From: Candidatus Opimibacter skivensis
GTDB lineage: Bacteria; Bacteroidota; Bacteroidia; Chitinophagales; Saprospiraceae
DNA length: 64,000 bases
NCBI GenBank assembly: GCA_016721905.1
Contig: JADKHH010000026.1
Location: 135,085-199,084, forward strand
Reading direction: 5' to 3'
The notes under the pieces were generated by a model. That model had not been told where the DNA came from and ran no database searches. It worked only from the letters and a program-made list of their open reading frames with translations. Of the stretch, positions 36,930-47,249 are shown in pieces (positions within the stretch are counted from its first letter, which is position 1; each line of letters opens with the position of its first letter). A program made the position numbers and the translations under genes.

Positions 36930-38318
36930 ATGAACAACAAACTACACCTCTTTGGAAAATGGATCTTTGCGTCCATACTCATGGTCTCCTTCCTGACAGC
37001 ATGCCAGGACGAAGATCCCGCTATCACCACCGATCAATCAACAGCGTCGTATGACAATGAAGTGGTCATCAAATGGAATGACCTCATCCTTGAAGTAGAA
37101 CGTTACACACCAGGATACCTGCCTCCGGTAGCTGCACGCTCACTAGCCTATATCGGATTGGCCGCATACGAGACCGCCATTCCGGGGATGCCTGATCACA
37201 AATCACTCGGCGATTATTATGCAGGCCTGGATCTGCCGGCAGCAAATCCAAAAATCAATTACCACTACCCCACAGCTATCAATGCAGCGTATGCAAGCAT
37301 GATCAGCAGGCTATATCCCACGATTCCTGCTGCACAGTTTTCTGACATGGTGACACTGCAAAATTATTTCAACAGCAAATATGAATCCGACGTAACACCC
37401 GAAGTGTTTGGAGCCTCTGTGGCATGGGGAGAATCTATTGCTGATGCTGTCTATACATGGTCCACTTCCGATCCTGCCGGCCATGAAGGATATCTACGTC
37501 CTTTTGATCCGTCGTATGTACCTCCTGCAGGTGCGGGTCGTTGGCAGCCGACTTATCCAAACTTCGGACATGCGCTATTACCACATTGGGGTGATGTGCG
37601 GATGTTTGCTGCATCGCCGGATGATAAATGTGAAGATCCACTTCCGTATAGCACCGATGAGAGCAGTGAATTTTATGTGCAAGCTAAAGAGACAGAAAAC
37701 AAAATCAATCTGATCCGTCAGGGATTGAATCATGAAGACAAGTGGATCGCGCAGTTCTGGAGCGATGACTGCGCCGCACTTACCTTTTCTCCTGCAGGTC
37801 GATGGATGGCGATAGCAAACCAGGCATTGATCAGTACCAAAGCGGACCTGGCCAAGGCGGTCATCGTGCAAGCTAAAGTCGGCATGGCTGTCTGTGATGC
37901 AGGCATTCGTTGCTGGAGCGAGAAATATAGATTTAATCTGCTACGTCCTGTTGACTACATCCGCAATGTGATGGGCCATACGGACTGGAATACGATCATG
38001 TGTCCGGATGGTGCAGGACAGTTCTTTACACCACAGTTTCCTACATATCCTTCTGGCCACGGTACATTTGGTGCAGCAGCGGCAGAAGTGTTGACTGCGG
38101 AATTCGGGCAGCATTTTGTGTTGACGGACAACTGTCATCGTAACCGTTCTGAATTCAATGGCACACCGCGTACGTTCAATAGCTTTTACGAAATGGCACA
38201 AGAGAATGCGTATTCACGTATACCTATCGGCGTGCATTTCAGGATGGATGCAGAAGCAGCGGTGGATCTGGGTTCGAAAGTAGGAAGGAAAGTGAATGGG
38301 TTGCCGTGGGAAAAGTGA
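36930..38318 (+). CDS. Vanadium-dependent haloperoxidase / PAP2-like lipoprotein
   Basis: 462 residues with lipobox FLTAC (Cys25). The C-terminal PAP2/haloperoxidase fold shows the vanadate or phosphate-site motifs: KYRFNLLRPVDYIR (Lys, Arg), PTYPSGHGTFGAAAAEV (Ser-Gly-His) and SRIPIGVHFRMDAEAAVDLG (Arg, His). These are the P-site residues shared by vanadium haloperoxidases and acid phosphatases, so either activity is possible. The N-terminal half is the all-helical domain of the long Bacteroidota members. Anchored in an outer or inner membrane leaflet facing the periplasm or surface. Confidence 0.9.
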   Translation: MNNKLHLFGKWIFASILMVSFLTACQDEDPAITTDQSTASYDNEVVIKWNDLILEVERYTPGYLPPVAARSLAYIGLAAYETAIPGMPDHKSLGDYYAGLDLPAANPKINYHYPTAINAAYASMISRLYPTIPAAQFSDMVTLQNYFNSKYESDVTPEVFGASVAWGESIADAVYTWSTSDPAGHEGYLRPFDPSYVPPAGAGRWQPTYPNFGHALLPHWGDVRMFAASPDDKCEDPLPYSTDESSEFYVQAKETENKINLIRQGLNHEDKWIAQFWSDDCAALTFSPAGRWMAIANQALISTKADLAKAVIVQAKVGMAVCDAGIRCWSEKYRFNLLRPVDYIRNVMGHTDWNTIMCPDGAGQFFTPQFPTYPSGHGTFGAAAAEVLTAEFGQHFVLTDNCHRNRSEFNGTPRTFNSFYEMAQENAYSRIPIGVHFRMDAEAAVDLGSKVGRKVNGLPWEK

Positions 38319-38380
38319 GATGTGAGGTGTGAATTGTGAGTTGTGAGTGTGAATTGTGAGGTGTGAGTTGTGAGTTTAAA
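38319..38380. repeat. TGTGAGT/TGTGAAT heptamer tandem array
   Basis: About nine degenerate 7-base units (GTGAGGT, GTGAATT, GTGAGTT) begin at the haloperoxidase stop codon. Confidence 0.75.
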
Positions 38381-38398
38381 TGAAACGTTGTTTAGTGG

Positions 38399-38436
38399 GC
38401 AGCAGTTGTAGTTGAGGACAGCTGCTGCTTTTTTTT
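38399..38436 (+). terminator. Rho-independent terminator
   Basis: Arms GCAGCAGTTG and CAGCTGCTGC (one mismatch) around a 10-base loop are followed by eight Ts. Orientation fits the end of the lipoprotein-haloperoxidase transcript. Confidence 0.8.
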
Positions 38437-38555
38437 AGAAAACCAATGTTGGGCTTAGGTTGTACCTAAGTCCGCGTACGACAAATCAAAGAAAGCACGT
38501 TCAGGGCAATGTCATTTGAGACGTTTTTAACGTCAGGTAACTAACATATGCTATT

Positions 38556-38937
38556 CCCCATGAGTCCCACTACTTGAAAGTAGTGGCTATTCAATTTTCC
38601 TGCCTTGCAGGCAGGGTCTCGCATGGAATGGTCGTTTCGGCTCCGCTCAACGACCGAAACTTTTACTCGGAGCACTGATTCTTTTTAATTCTTCACTAGA
38701 CACAGCTCCTACGTGAGGACGTTTCGGCTCCGCTCAACGTCTTGAAAATAGTAACATTGAATCATTGAAGTCGTCGAGCGGAGCCGAGACGACGAGCGTG
38801 AAATTTTTCGAATGGGTAATAGTTAAAAAAATCAGGCTGTGTCATGGGTAAAGATTCCGGTCGTTGAGCGGAGCCGAAACGACATATGGAAGGCTATTCA
38901 ATTTTCCTGCCTTGCAGGCAGGTTCTCGCTCATGGGG
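38556..38937. repeat. Hairpin repeat family II, copy C, with outer repeats
   Basis: Four hairpins at 38631-38654, 38718-38741, 38770-38793 and 38860-38883: the first two read on the plus strand as TCGGCTCCGCTC loops, the last two as their complement. Around them is an imperfect direct repeat with GGCTATTCAATTTTCCTGCC at both 38585 and 38892, each holding the hairpin CCTGCC-TTGCA-GGCAGG. Outermost is a 9-base inverted repeat, CCCCATGAG (38556-38564) and CTCATGGGG (38929-38937). The layout resembles a small non-autonomous mobile element. 38437-38555 holds nothing recognised. Confidence 0.85.
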
Positions 38938-38984
38938 ATATAAGTTAAAGACAAGGTCAGTAAGATTTTACTATCTTCAATTCC

Positions 38985-39701
38985 ATGCCAGATCAATCCT
39001 CATCGCTGTCCAAAATCACCCGCCCCTACCTCTTCCGCAACGGGGCTATGATCCATGACCTACCGGAAAAAGACAGCAAGATCATCAACGAAAGTGCAAA
39101 ACCAAAACTGCTGAAGCGTGGTGAGGTATTATTTAAGCAAGGCACTGTGCCTCGCAGTGTCGTGTGGCTGATCTCGGGCAAGGCAAAGATATTCCAGGAG
39201 ACACCTGGTGGTCAGCGACAGACGGTGTATATCTATTCGGATGGTGACCTGATCGGATATCGACAACTCATCGCCGGAGAAGTACATCCTGTCTCTGCCA
39301 TACTGCTTGAAGATTCGACGATCATGTTGATACCGGCCGGCACCTTTAAAGGATTGATTGATACCTCACCCAAATTTGCACGCAATGTACTTTCTGCGCT
39401 GGCGCGTGACTTTACCGTGTGGATGAACCGCATGACAGTGTTCACAAAATTTCCGGTCAAGCGCAGATTGATTCTGGCACTCCTGATCTTGCATGAACAA
39501 TACCGCATCTCCGGCTCTCCTCCCGGCGTGATCACCATCACCCGCACCGAGCTCTCTGAATATGTCGGTGCCTCCCTGGAGACGGTTGTGAGAGTGTTGA
39601 ATACTTTAAAGACGAAAGACCTTGTTCAGATCAATGGCAGGCGGATACTGATCAAGGATATAGAGGAGATGGTGATGATGATGGAGGGAGAGGAGGTGTG
39701 A
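38985..39701 (+). CDS. Crp/Fnr-family transcription regulator
   Basis: 238 residues. N-terminal cyclic-nucleotide-binding-like beta barrel (~30-140: GEVLFKQGTVPRSVVWLISG ... YSDGDLIGYRQLIAGE), a dimer helix (ARNVLSALARDFTVWMNR) and a C-terminal winged helix (ITITRTELSEYVGASLETVVRVLNTLKTKDLVQING). It lacks the cysteines expected for an FNR iron-sulfur cluster. The signal is unknown. The gene lies alone between family II copies C and D. Confidence 0.93.
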   Translation: MPDQSSSLSKITRPYLFRNGAMIHDLPEKDSKIINESAKPKLLKRGEVLFKQGTVPRSVVWLISGKAKIFQETPGGQRQTVYIYSDGDLIGYRQLIAGEVHPVSAILLEDSTIMLIPAGTFKGLIDTSPKFARNVLSALARDFTVWMNRMTVFTKFPVKRRLILALLILHEQYRISGSPPGVITITRTELSEYVGASLETVVRVLNTLKTKDLVQINGRRILIKDIEEMVMMMEGEEV

Positions 39702-39714
39702 GTGCTATGGAGTG

Positions 39715-40153
39715 GTCGTTTCGACTCCGCTCAACGACCGGGACTCTTACGCGGAGCACAGATTCTTTTTAATTCTACAATAGCAACAGTTCCTGCCGAT
39801 TGACGTTTCGACTTCGCTCAACGTCTTGGAAAGTGTTACGATGAAACAAGGAAGTCGTCGAGCGGACCATGCATTGTAGTTTCGACTACTTCGACTCCGC
39901 TCAGCACAAGTCCGTTCTCAACGACCGGGCTTATTACGCGGCGCACAGATTCTTTTTGATTCATCACTAGAAACAGGGTCTGCTCAATGACGTTTCGGCT
40001 CCGCTCAACGTCTTGAAAACTTATACCATGAAACAATGAAAACGTCGAGCGAAGCCGAGACGTCGAGCAGAGTGGTTTTGGAATGGGTAGTAGTCAAAAA
40101 ATCAGGCTGTGTCATGGGTAAGGATTCCGGTCGTTGAGCGGAGTCGAAACGAC
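39715..40153. repeat. Hairpin repeat family II, copy D (compound)
   Basis: Two partial units are nested: the first runs from the GTCGTT/AACGAC hairpin at 39715-39738 to about 39870, the second begins after a reverse-oriented stretch (~39880-39925) and ends with the hairpin at 40130-40153. The filler words GCGGAGCACAGATTCTTTTT, GAAACAATGAAA and GGCTGTGTCATGGGTA match copies A-C. It fills the gap between the Crp-type gene and the convergent sialidase-like gene. Confidence 0.85.
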
Positions 40154-40185
40154 ATCACGAGCAGTCAGTATCTCGCTCGTAGGGA

Positions 40186-41892
40186 TTACATCTTGATAAT
40201 CTTCGTTACAGTCACGAGCCTATCCTCCCCAATCGCCTTCAAAAAATAAATACCAGCTGGCTGGGAGGAGATGTCAATAACATGTCTTGTGTCAAAGACA
40301 GAAGTCGACAATATCTTTTTACCGTCTGTCGCAAATATTTCAATTCTTATTCTTTTATCAGCAGCGTCGATTTCGAGGAGGCCACTGGTGGGATTTGGAT
40401 ATACAGATATGATTGCGTTTTCGGAAACATCTTCCATGCCAGTCATGATCGGAGGTGTGATGAAACTGTAGTAAACATCCTGCTCTCCGTTTAAGGTATT
40501 GGCCCAGGCCAGATGGGCGCCGGTATTGCTGGAGATCATATCGAAGTAATCACCCATTTTGTTCTGTCTGGGATATCCCCTGTGTGGATCGAAAGAGTCG
40601 GAAAGTTTTTCGTTGGGACTCCAGGTAGTGCCCTCATCGATGGAATAGGAATAGTAAAGTGCGGAACTATCCGAGCCCGGATGATCACGGGTGTCGAGCC
40701 AGATGACATCGATCCTTCCGTTGGGTGCGACGGACATGGTGCCAAACCATTGTGTGTTTGTTGATGATGCATCATCGTTCACTTTGGTCGGTGTTGTATT
40801 CCAATGCATGCCGCCGTCGCTACTCTTGTTAAACATCACATCAGCCTGATCCGAACTCATGAAGGGCTCGATAGAAGCGAGCACATATACATTATGCTGA
40901 CCCGGCCCGTTTGAACGATCTACATCGATCGAGATCTGTCCGGCAATGCCTTTAGGGTTTATGTTCGGACGATATACAATATATCCTCCTAACTCAACGG
41001 TTGAAACAGATGTCCATGTGGTACTGCGTGCCGGATTTTGCGCGTCAACAGATTTAGCTACCAGGATCCTCCCCGGAACAATACTCTTGCCGGATACATA
41101 GAGTTCGCCATTAATGCCTACTGCTTGCGTACCCCAATACAAATCTTCAGGTAAGATAGAGCATGTATCAAAACTACTTCCACCATCGGTCGACCGGGTG
41201 AAAAAGCCAGGTGGACAATGACTGTAATAAGAAGTCCAGGAAGAATAAATATTCCCCTCGCCCATTCCACCACTGCGATCGATCGTCATCCATTGTTTAT
41301 CACCACCTCCCATATAGACTCCGGTATTCCAGCTAACTCCTGCGTCCCCGCTTTTGTACACATAGCATGGATATTCGTCTGTGGGCTGAGAAGCCAGGCT
41401 ATTGTAATAAAAATTGCCGGCGTTATCGTAATCCAGCACAGGATCGGAATGAAACACACCGGGATCAATGGCGCCCGGGAACGTCCATGCTTGTCCGCCG
41501 TCAGAACTATACCCATAACCAGCCTGTCGGAAATTACTGTTTACGTTGTCGAACTGTCTCCAGCCGATGACGATTTCATTTTCGTTTAATGGATTGACGG
41601 CGATGCTTGGTTCGTTGGCGGCATCGCCCAGGATATTCTTTTGGTTTGGGCTAACGTTTACCTGGCGGGTAAATATTTCGGTGTTACTATTGCGAGAATG
41701 AGATCGTCCATCATACCTGTATGCAGGGGAAAGATTTTTATTGTTGTATGCATTGGGCAGATATGGGTCATCCTGCTTTTCATAGGCTTCCCTGTCATTA
41801 GGAGGAATAGGTGGCTCCCACTGCTGCGCGTCACATAGAAAGGGAAGGAGGAGGGTGATGCTGAGAAATGGAAATACAGTTCTAAATTTCAT
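40186..41892 (-). CDS. Sialidase-like BNR-repeat protein with T9SS domain
   Basis: 568 residues with a signal peptide ending FLCDAQ. The propeller has Asp-box-like repeats (SSDGGQAWTF, SGDAGVSWNT, STDGGSSFDT, SSDGGMHWNT, SIDEGTTWSP), the S-x-D-x-G-x-x-W signature of sialidase-type folds. A catalytic sialidase FRIP motif was not seen, so enzyme activity is uncertain. The end (ISVYPNPTSGLLEID ... QPAGIYFLKAIGEDRLVTVTKIIKM) is a type A Por sorting domain, so it is exported by type IX secretion. Confidence 0.9.
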   Translation of the reverse strand: MKFRTVFPFLSITLLLPFLCDAQQWEPPIPPNDREAYEKQDDPYLPNAYNNKNLSPAYRYDGRSHSRNSNTEIFTRQVNVSPNQKNILGDAANEPSIAVNPLNENEIVIGWRQFDNVNSNFRQAGYGYSSDGGQAWTFPGAIDPGVFHSDPVLDYDNAGNFYYNSLASQPTDEYPCYVYKSGDAGVSWNTGVYMGGGDKQWMTIDRSGGMGEGNIYSSWTSYYSHCPPGFFTRSTDGGSSFDTCSILPEDLYWGTQAVGINGELYVSGKSIVPGRILVAKSVDAQNPARSTTWTSVSTVELGGYIVYRPNINPKGIAGQISIDVDRSNGPGQHNVYVLASIEPFMSSDQADVMFNKSSDGGMHWNTTPTKVNDDASSTNTQWFGTMSVAPNGRIDVIWLDTRDHPGSDSSALYYSYSIDEGTTWSPNEKLSDSFDPHRGYPRQNKMGDYFDMISSNTGAHLAWANTLNGEQDVYYSFITPPIMTGMEDVSENAIISVYPNPTSGLLEIDAADKRIRIEIFATDGKKILSTSVFDTRHVIDISSQPAGIYFLKAIGEDRLVTVTKIIKM

Positions 41893-42141
41893 AGCGATGG
41901 GCTGAGGGGGTTTAACTTTTACTCAATTTTATATCAGTAAATCTAATTGATTGTCTTGTTTCCGAATGTACGGATTGGGCTATAATCAGCGGATACTATA
42001 ATGAAGAATGTCGCTCCAAGGACAAAAGTTTTGATTTTTGAATGCGGGTTCAAGCGGTAACTAAGCCTTCAAACGGGTCCTAAATATGAAATCTTGCAAT
42101 GTTATAGTTCTTTGCAAAATCCAAAATTTAGAGCATTGCAC

Positions 42142-42375
42142 TTACATAAATTCACTGAAAAATAAACTATATATAATAGCATAAATACAATACAATAGTA
42201 AGATGGTTGATACAGGTATATCTAAAAATATAAGTCTTCTATAGGTTTTTCTGTTAGCTACTTTATATTCCTTTAGTTGTTTCAAATCCGATATGAGTAT
42301 TAACACAAACAATGGTATTCCCAAAATGGCTATCATCAATAAAATACCGGCTCCCATAGCAGCTTGCAAAATCAT
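42142..42375 (-). CDS. Small two-helix membrane protein
   Basis: 77 residues with two strong membrane helices (ILLMIAILGIPLFVLILI and IFLDIPVSTILLLYCIYAII) separated by a basic loop (KQLKEYKVANRKTYRRL). No family recognised. It sits at the left edge of the AT-rich island, 51 bases downstream of the ATPase stop, same strand. Confidence 0.55.
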   Translation of the reverse strand: MILQAAMGAGILLMIAILGIPLFVLILISDLKQLKEYKVANRKTYRRLIFLDIPVSTILLLYCIYAIIYSLFFSEFM

Positions 42376-42426
42376 ACTCTATTTCTGCTTAAGACTGTTG
42401 AAATCATTTAATTTCTTGATTAGCTA

Positions 42427-44397
42427 TCATTGGTTCACGAAGGACAGTTTCATCACCACGTTCCCACAGAACAGCACATGAAAGTCTCCGTTTTTCAAAG
42501 TATCTATCCAATCTGGAACTGAATAGCTAGAATCCATTTTAGAAACATACTTATTCGCAAATTCAAACTTATTATTATTAGCATCAAAAAAGTTATCCAA
42601 TAGCTTCTGTTTACTTGGCGATAAATCTAAAGCAAAGTAACTAGCTTCTTCAGATGGGTCATGAATATCACGTATAATACTTTCTATTTCAGGATGAGCA
42701 TCACTGGAATTCTAACAAAGTCTCAACGAAAAGCTTTCCATTGAGTGCTCTTCAATTTCTGTTTTTGGTGATACAGGATTAGAGTCAATTTTCACTAATA
42801 TAGTTTTTTTCTATCCTTTTCACTATTTACAATTCTGTAACACAAAAGATTATTAAGTTCATCTCTTGTTTGGTATTGAACAAGTTCAGTATCCGTATCT
42901 GATACTAAGATAACTTTGCCTTGAATCTCCTTCCTGAAATCTTCATATGCCACTTGCAAATTGTTGTAAATTCTTTTAATCTCCGTTGCTCCACCAACAG
43001 GTATTATCCTTAATTTTTTATCGCGTTTAATATCTTCAAAATACTTCTCAAAGTATATTCTCTCCGAAGAGCCTTCACAAATTAGCCAATTGAATGGCTC
43101 ATCACTTAGAATACTTGTCACAATTGATTGAGTGAAATCATTAATACTTTTTAATCTTATATCATAAGGTAGCTTCCCTTTTGACATTCTAATTGTTTGC
43201 TTAACGGTCTCTCTGTAACTATTTACACTAATTAAATCAAATACGTGACCTTTGTCATTTTTGGAAATAACACTAACGCAACCATCCTCAACTGTGGGAA
43301 TGAATCCATACCAATGTGTCGTAAAAAGTAATTGCTTGCATAACAAACTTACTTCATAAAGTTTGTTGAATTGATCATAATACTGACATATGCAAAGATG
43401 ATTCAGGCTCGTCAATAGCCAATACAATATTCTTTGTGTCATTTCGATAGCTTTTAAAAATGGTAAGCTAATTCAATGATTGCTTTCTGCTTTTCACCGG
43501 AACTCAATATTGACATTTCCAGCCAATAAGAATCTTCTTTTTATGTAATTTACGTATTTTGAAATAAGCTTCAACTATTAACTGTAAACATCATGCTTTC
43601 TTAAGTTAACCTGTCTCTCACCAACAGTTCTGAAGGAATAATTTTCAAGTACCTCTGCTAACCCATCAATAAATGAATTAAGATTGTTATTTATTTCTTG
43701 AATCTTTGCTTGAGGCACGCACTTCTCAACAATTTCTGTTAGTGTCTCCCCCATCAATGATTGAATTTCTTTAGTTTCAAGCTGTGCAAAATTCTCAGGA
43801 TCTATATCTTTAGGAATATAAATATACTCCGTTCCGTTTTTAAGTTCTAGAACTAACGGTTCAAACACCTTCAGCTCGGCATCATTCAATCCTTGTTGGG
43901 TCCTATCAAATTGTGGAACTAATATCTCTCCAAGTTTTCTTGTATTGAATATACTCAGGCTCGGCACATTGTCATGGGAGTATCCTAAAGGCAGCAACAA
44001 AGTATCATCTTTAGAGTATTCTCGTTTAAGTATTGCTAATTGTTCTGCGAACACTTTAAATTGATCCCTATTTTGAGATAAAATATCACTTTCTTCAAGC
44101 CCCCAAACATAATCACTTAGTTTTTTAGCAAGATCAATGTTTTCTTCGCAGATATCACTTAATTTTAGTAAAAATATAGGCACAATATGTGGCCTAGTTG
44201 TTGTAAAACCACTTTTCTTTGTGATAATATTATGATTCCACTGTCTCCCATTAAAAATACTATCCAGAGCTTCTAAAACTGAACTTTTTCCAATCCCATT
44301 GTTTCCAACAAGTCCGCAGAAGCTCTGTCCATAAGTTAGGGAATATAATTAATTCTGAATAAGTTTTAACATTTCTTAATGCTGCTCCAATTATCAT
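42427..44397 (-). pseudogene. OLD-like AAA ATPase with TOPRIM-like domain, many frameshifts
   Basis: Frames joined by eye give one ~650-residue protein. Start ATG 44395-44397 (MIIGAALRNVKTYS); Walker A GLVGNNGIGKSSVLEALDSI; a central helical region (43578-44183); ABC signature LSSGEKQKAIIELAY (~43490); Walker B NIVLAIDEPESSLHI (~43400); then a C-terminal TOPRIM-like part with acidic residues in WLICEGSSERIYFE and LVSDTDTELV. The layout is that of OLD-family nucleases, many of which act in phage defence. At least six single-base shifts occur, several in homopolymers (for example a missing G and C near 44340-44355), so the gene may be intact in the cell. A homing-endonuclease-type gene lies 21 bases upstream. 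Confidence 0.7.
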
Positions 44398-44418
44398 ATT
44401 AATTTATTGAGTATAATG

Positions 44419-45124
44419 TTATATAGCTTTGACATATTCAATTTTTAGAGTATTCTTTCTCAGCCCCCTCAATATCATATTCACATGGATATAACTCTTC
44501 CCCAATTCAATGGCACATTGCTTTGCTGAGGGATATATTTCTCCTGTCTCAATATTATGAACCTTCTTTGAAGAATGGTGCAATTCTTGGGAAATCCCAA
44601 ACATATAGTTTTTTTGCCCTAGCTTGGATTGACGTATCTTATCTTTAGTATTATCGCTCTTATGTTTACCGATCATACCAAGTGGACCCAACCTCAAGGA
44701 CTCTTTTACTCTTCCTGTTACAGATTTACCAATTCTATTTCTTTGGGCCTGTTTTAAAGCCTCCATCTGACTCTCGGATTGTCCTCGATTTATTGCAGCC
44801 TTACTTTTTAATGATCTCACTTCCTCTGTATCCTTAAGTCCCAGATTTGATTGAGCCAAATTTCTTATGTTATATTTTGGCTTAATGAGGTCCATATAAT
44901 ATTGCTCTCTAGTAATAAGCAGAGTCTTATCCTCCAGAATTTCAAGAAATACTATTTCAAATATTTCTTCACCATACTTGTTCCAAGCCTTGAAGTGGAA
45001 TATGCTTCGATTTGTTATTTCTCAATAAGGAAATATGCTGAGTTATCCTTTTTTTAAGATTTACAGCACTACCAATATAGCAGTCACCAGTTTGCTTATT
45101 TAATATTTTATAAATACCATGCAT
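44419..45124 (-). CDS. GIY-YIG homing endonuclease with NUMOD motifs, one frameshift
   Basis: Start ATG 45122-45124: MHGIYKILNKQTGDCYIGS is the GIY-YIG core, with Arg in LKKRITQH. After one indel near 45005 the frame continues AWNKYGEEIFEIVFLEI and EQYYMDLIKPKYNI. Then come NUMOD3-type repeats (GKHKSDNTKDKIRQSKLGQK) and a NUMOD1-type element (VHNIETGEIYPSAKQCAIEL). This is the modular layout of phage and intron homing endonucleases (SegA/I-TevI-like). Total ~235 residues. No intron boundaries were identified; it may be free-standing, just upstream of the ATPase gene. 45125-45337 shows nothing recognised. Confidence 0.8.
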
Positions 45125-45337
45125 GATTCGGAATTGGCTATAACGCTGAAGTATGCTCGAAGGCAGGCCGACTCAGTTGAGGCTGTCCTCGGGGTTCCTT
45201 TGTCCAAATTTACGTCTTCATTCTCAATGTTGATAGCCCTGCTTACGAGCATCTAATGTTAGCTGATGCTGCAGTTCTCTTCCTCCAGCAAAATGTACAT
45301 ATTTTAGTCACTTTACCAACAAAACACTGTTTGCATA

Positions 45338-46318
45338 TCATACATATAGATTTTGAAATTTTGTTTTTCCTGCCTTAATGAATGACTTATTATTTGGATG
45401 CTTCGATTCTAAATCTGTAAGTAGGTCATTAGCTATTGCATTAATAAGTTGACATGTTCTTACAAAATAAAGCAGATCTTTTCCAATATAACTCTTCAAA
45501 TCTATTGTTAGGGGATTGTCCAAATGCAAATTTAAGAAGCTATACACTCTGTCTTATTCAACACTATACGTCTTGTAAGGAAACCAAACTCCATAAGATT
45601 GGCTATAGTTGACAAGGTTTCTACCCTCGACAACCAATTTCCACTTTGACTATTCCAATTTCTTAACGCGTCTATCAATCGTTTAATTTATCAACAACAG
45701 TTGGGCTTCAACCAAAGGTAATTGACCATAAATACTATTTATAGAGTTTGTAAGAAAGTCTAAAAAACATTTCCAAAGACCTTCGTGGCTATTGTCATAA
45801 AGAGGGTTCTTGTAAAACCGATAATTGCTGCTTGCTGAATTAATAGAAATACAATACTGTCCGGTGTTTAAATTTCCATAAGTAAATCCATAGGAAGTTG
45901 TAATGACTTTTACTTTGTTGATTGAGGTTTGTTCATATTTGATAAGCTATTTCCTGTAAGTTTAAGTATACAATGAGCTGAAAAAAAAGCTGAATAATAG
46001 AATTGGTAATATTCCAACCAATGAATTTGGCTTGCCATTTTTGCGTTCAATATCTCTCAGTGATTCAAGAGATGCACATGAAAGTCGGTTAATGTCATAA
46101 GAATAAGGCTTAAGAAAATCAAAATAGTCATATGTGCTAATTGCAAAATCATGATTCAACTGATTTCTAGGCACAAAATAGTCTGATCCATTACTCAACC
46201 AGGTATTCAAACCAAAGGGAATGGTTTGTCCAACTTCATTTATCTTGGGCAAGTATAGGTGTTTTATTCCATCGGCCAAACTAATCGTTATCAGAGTGTA
46301 AAATCCTTTTTCAGGCAT
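45338..46318 (-). pseudogene. Unrecognised protein with HEPN-like segment, frameshifted
   Basis: The intact N-terminal frame (46318-45962) reads MPEKGFYTLITISLADGIKH and SLESLRDIERKNGKPNSLVG. Dropping one base from a run of nine Ts near 45985 continues it as LEYYQFYYSAFFSAHCILKL, which resembles a HEPN-type helix. Further frames give TTSYGFTYGNLNTGQYCISI, LDFLTNSINSIYGQLPLVEA, and end in YIGKDLLYFVRTCQLINAIA (45338-45547). It totals ~320 residues with three or more shifts. It starts 16 bases after the DGQHR gene, so both are one transcript. The HEPN assignment is tentative; no Rx4-6H motif is certain. Confidence 0.5.
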
Positions 46319-46334
46319 GAAAGAAAATGCTCAG

Positions 46335-47249
46335 TTAGCTCTTTATGCCCTTGATGTTTCTTTGAAATTTTGGCGGCACTAATGTTTTCAAAAAGTACGT
46401 GAGCGAATGATAGAAATTATCCATTGAATAATCACTATAACGGTCTTTAACCTTACCGGCAGTGTCTGGAAAAATTGAAATAATTGCACGAAATACATAA
46501 GGATTTACAAGTCTAGACTCAATACTTTTTTGTTTAAACCCGATGTATATTGCTTTTAGATATGCATTTAATATCTCAAACACTTCAGATGCCTCTTTCT
46601 CACCAAACACAATTGCTAATGGTTTTACTGCAGCATTAAAGGTTACCCTTGTTATTTTGTCTTTAGCCTTCTCAGCAGAACTCAGCTTGCCATGCAATGC
46701 GCTCGATGGATCATCCTTAAACAAATCATAAATTATACGCAGGTATGATTCAGATTCATTTTCGTATTCAGCTAATGCTTTTATGTCAAGCAGTAGTTCA
46801 TTCGGGACAGGTCTCTGTTTTGTATTAATATCAATAAAAAGGCGCGTTTCATCTCTTCTGCTAAGCCCATTATAAATAATTACCGGGATACGAACATCAG
46901 TTGTTGCTAATGAAAATCCGTATACACGATGCTGCCCATCTAATATTAAAAAAGCCTTTCTAATATCATTAAACTCTATTGTTTTGTTTTTTGAATTGTA
47001 TAGAAAACTACTCTCGATTTGAGCAGATAGAATAATTGCAGTTGGTATTGTACCTCCTTCTTTATCTATGTAATCTGCAATTTTCTGTGCTTTCTCTTTA
47101 TCAAGAGTTCGTTGAAAGCCTTCATTAGGGTCATCATACCTTGTGGTTACAAAGCAAGTTTTAGCTAATACTGCACTAGGCAGGGTTAACGAATAAAATC
47201 TGTGTCGGCCTTGAGTTATTAAAACAGCTGCAAAACTTAATTTTGTCAT
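46335..47249 (-). CDS. DGQHR-domain protein (DndB-related)
   Basis: 304 residues, intact. The defining motif is FLILDGQHRVYGFSLA (~95-110), preceded by a conserved ITQGRHRFYSLTLPS start and RTLDKEKAQKIADYI, and followed by ETRLFIDINTKQRPVPNELL, which resembles DndB and ParB/sulfiredoxin-like DGQHR proteins. DndB is a regulator linked to DNA phosphorothioation, but no dndA/C/D/E genes are visible, so the role here is open. It heads a minus-strand cluster with the HEPN-like gene, the homing endonuclease and the OLD-like ATPase. Sequence is AT-richer than the flanks. Confidence 0.88.
   Translation of the reverse strand: MTKLSFAAVLITQGRHRFYSLTLPSAVLAKTCFVTTRYDDPNEGFQRTLDKEKAQKIADYIDKEGGTIPTAIILSAQIESSFLYNSKNKTIEFNDIRKAFLILDGQHRVYGFSLATTDVRIPVIIYNGLSRRDETRLFIDINTKQRPVPNELLLDIKALAEYENESESYLRIIYDLFKDDPSSALHGKLSSAEKAKDKITRVTFNAAVKPLAIVFGEKEASEVFEILNAYLKAIYIGFKQKSIESRLVNPYVFRAIISIFPDTAGKVKDRYSDYSMDNFYHSLTYFLKTLVPPKFQRNIKGIKS

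Noticed and set aside
45125..45337. Possible attC or intron-end sequence
   Set aside because: Contains words such as TCTAATGTTAG, but no paired R and L boxes or intron core could be drawn.
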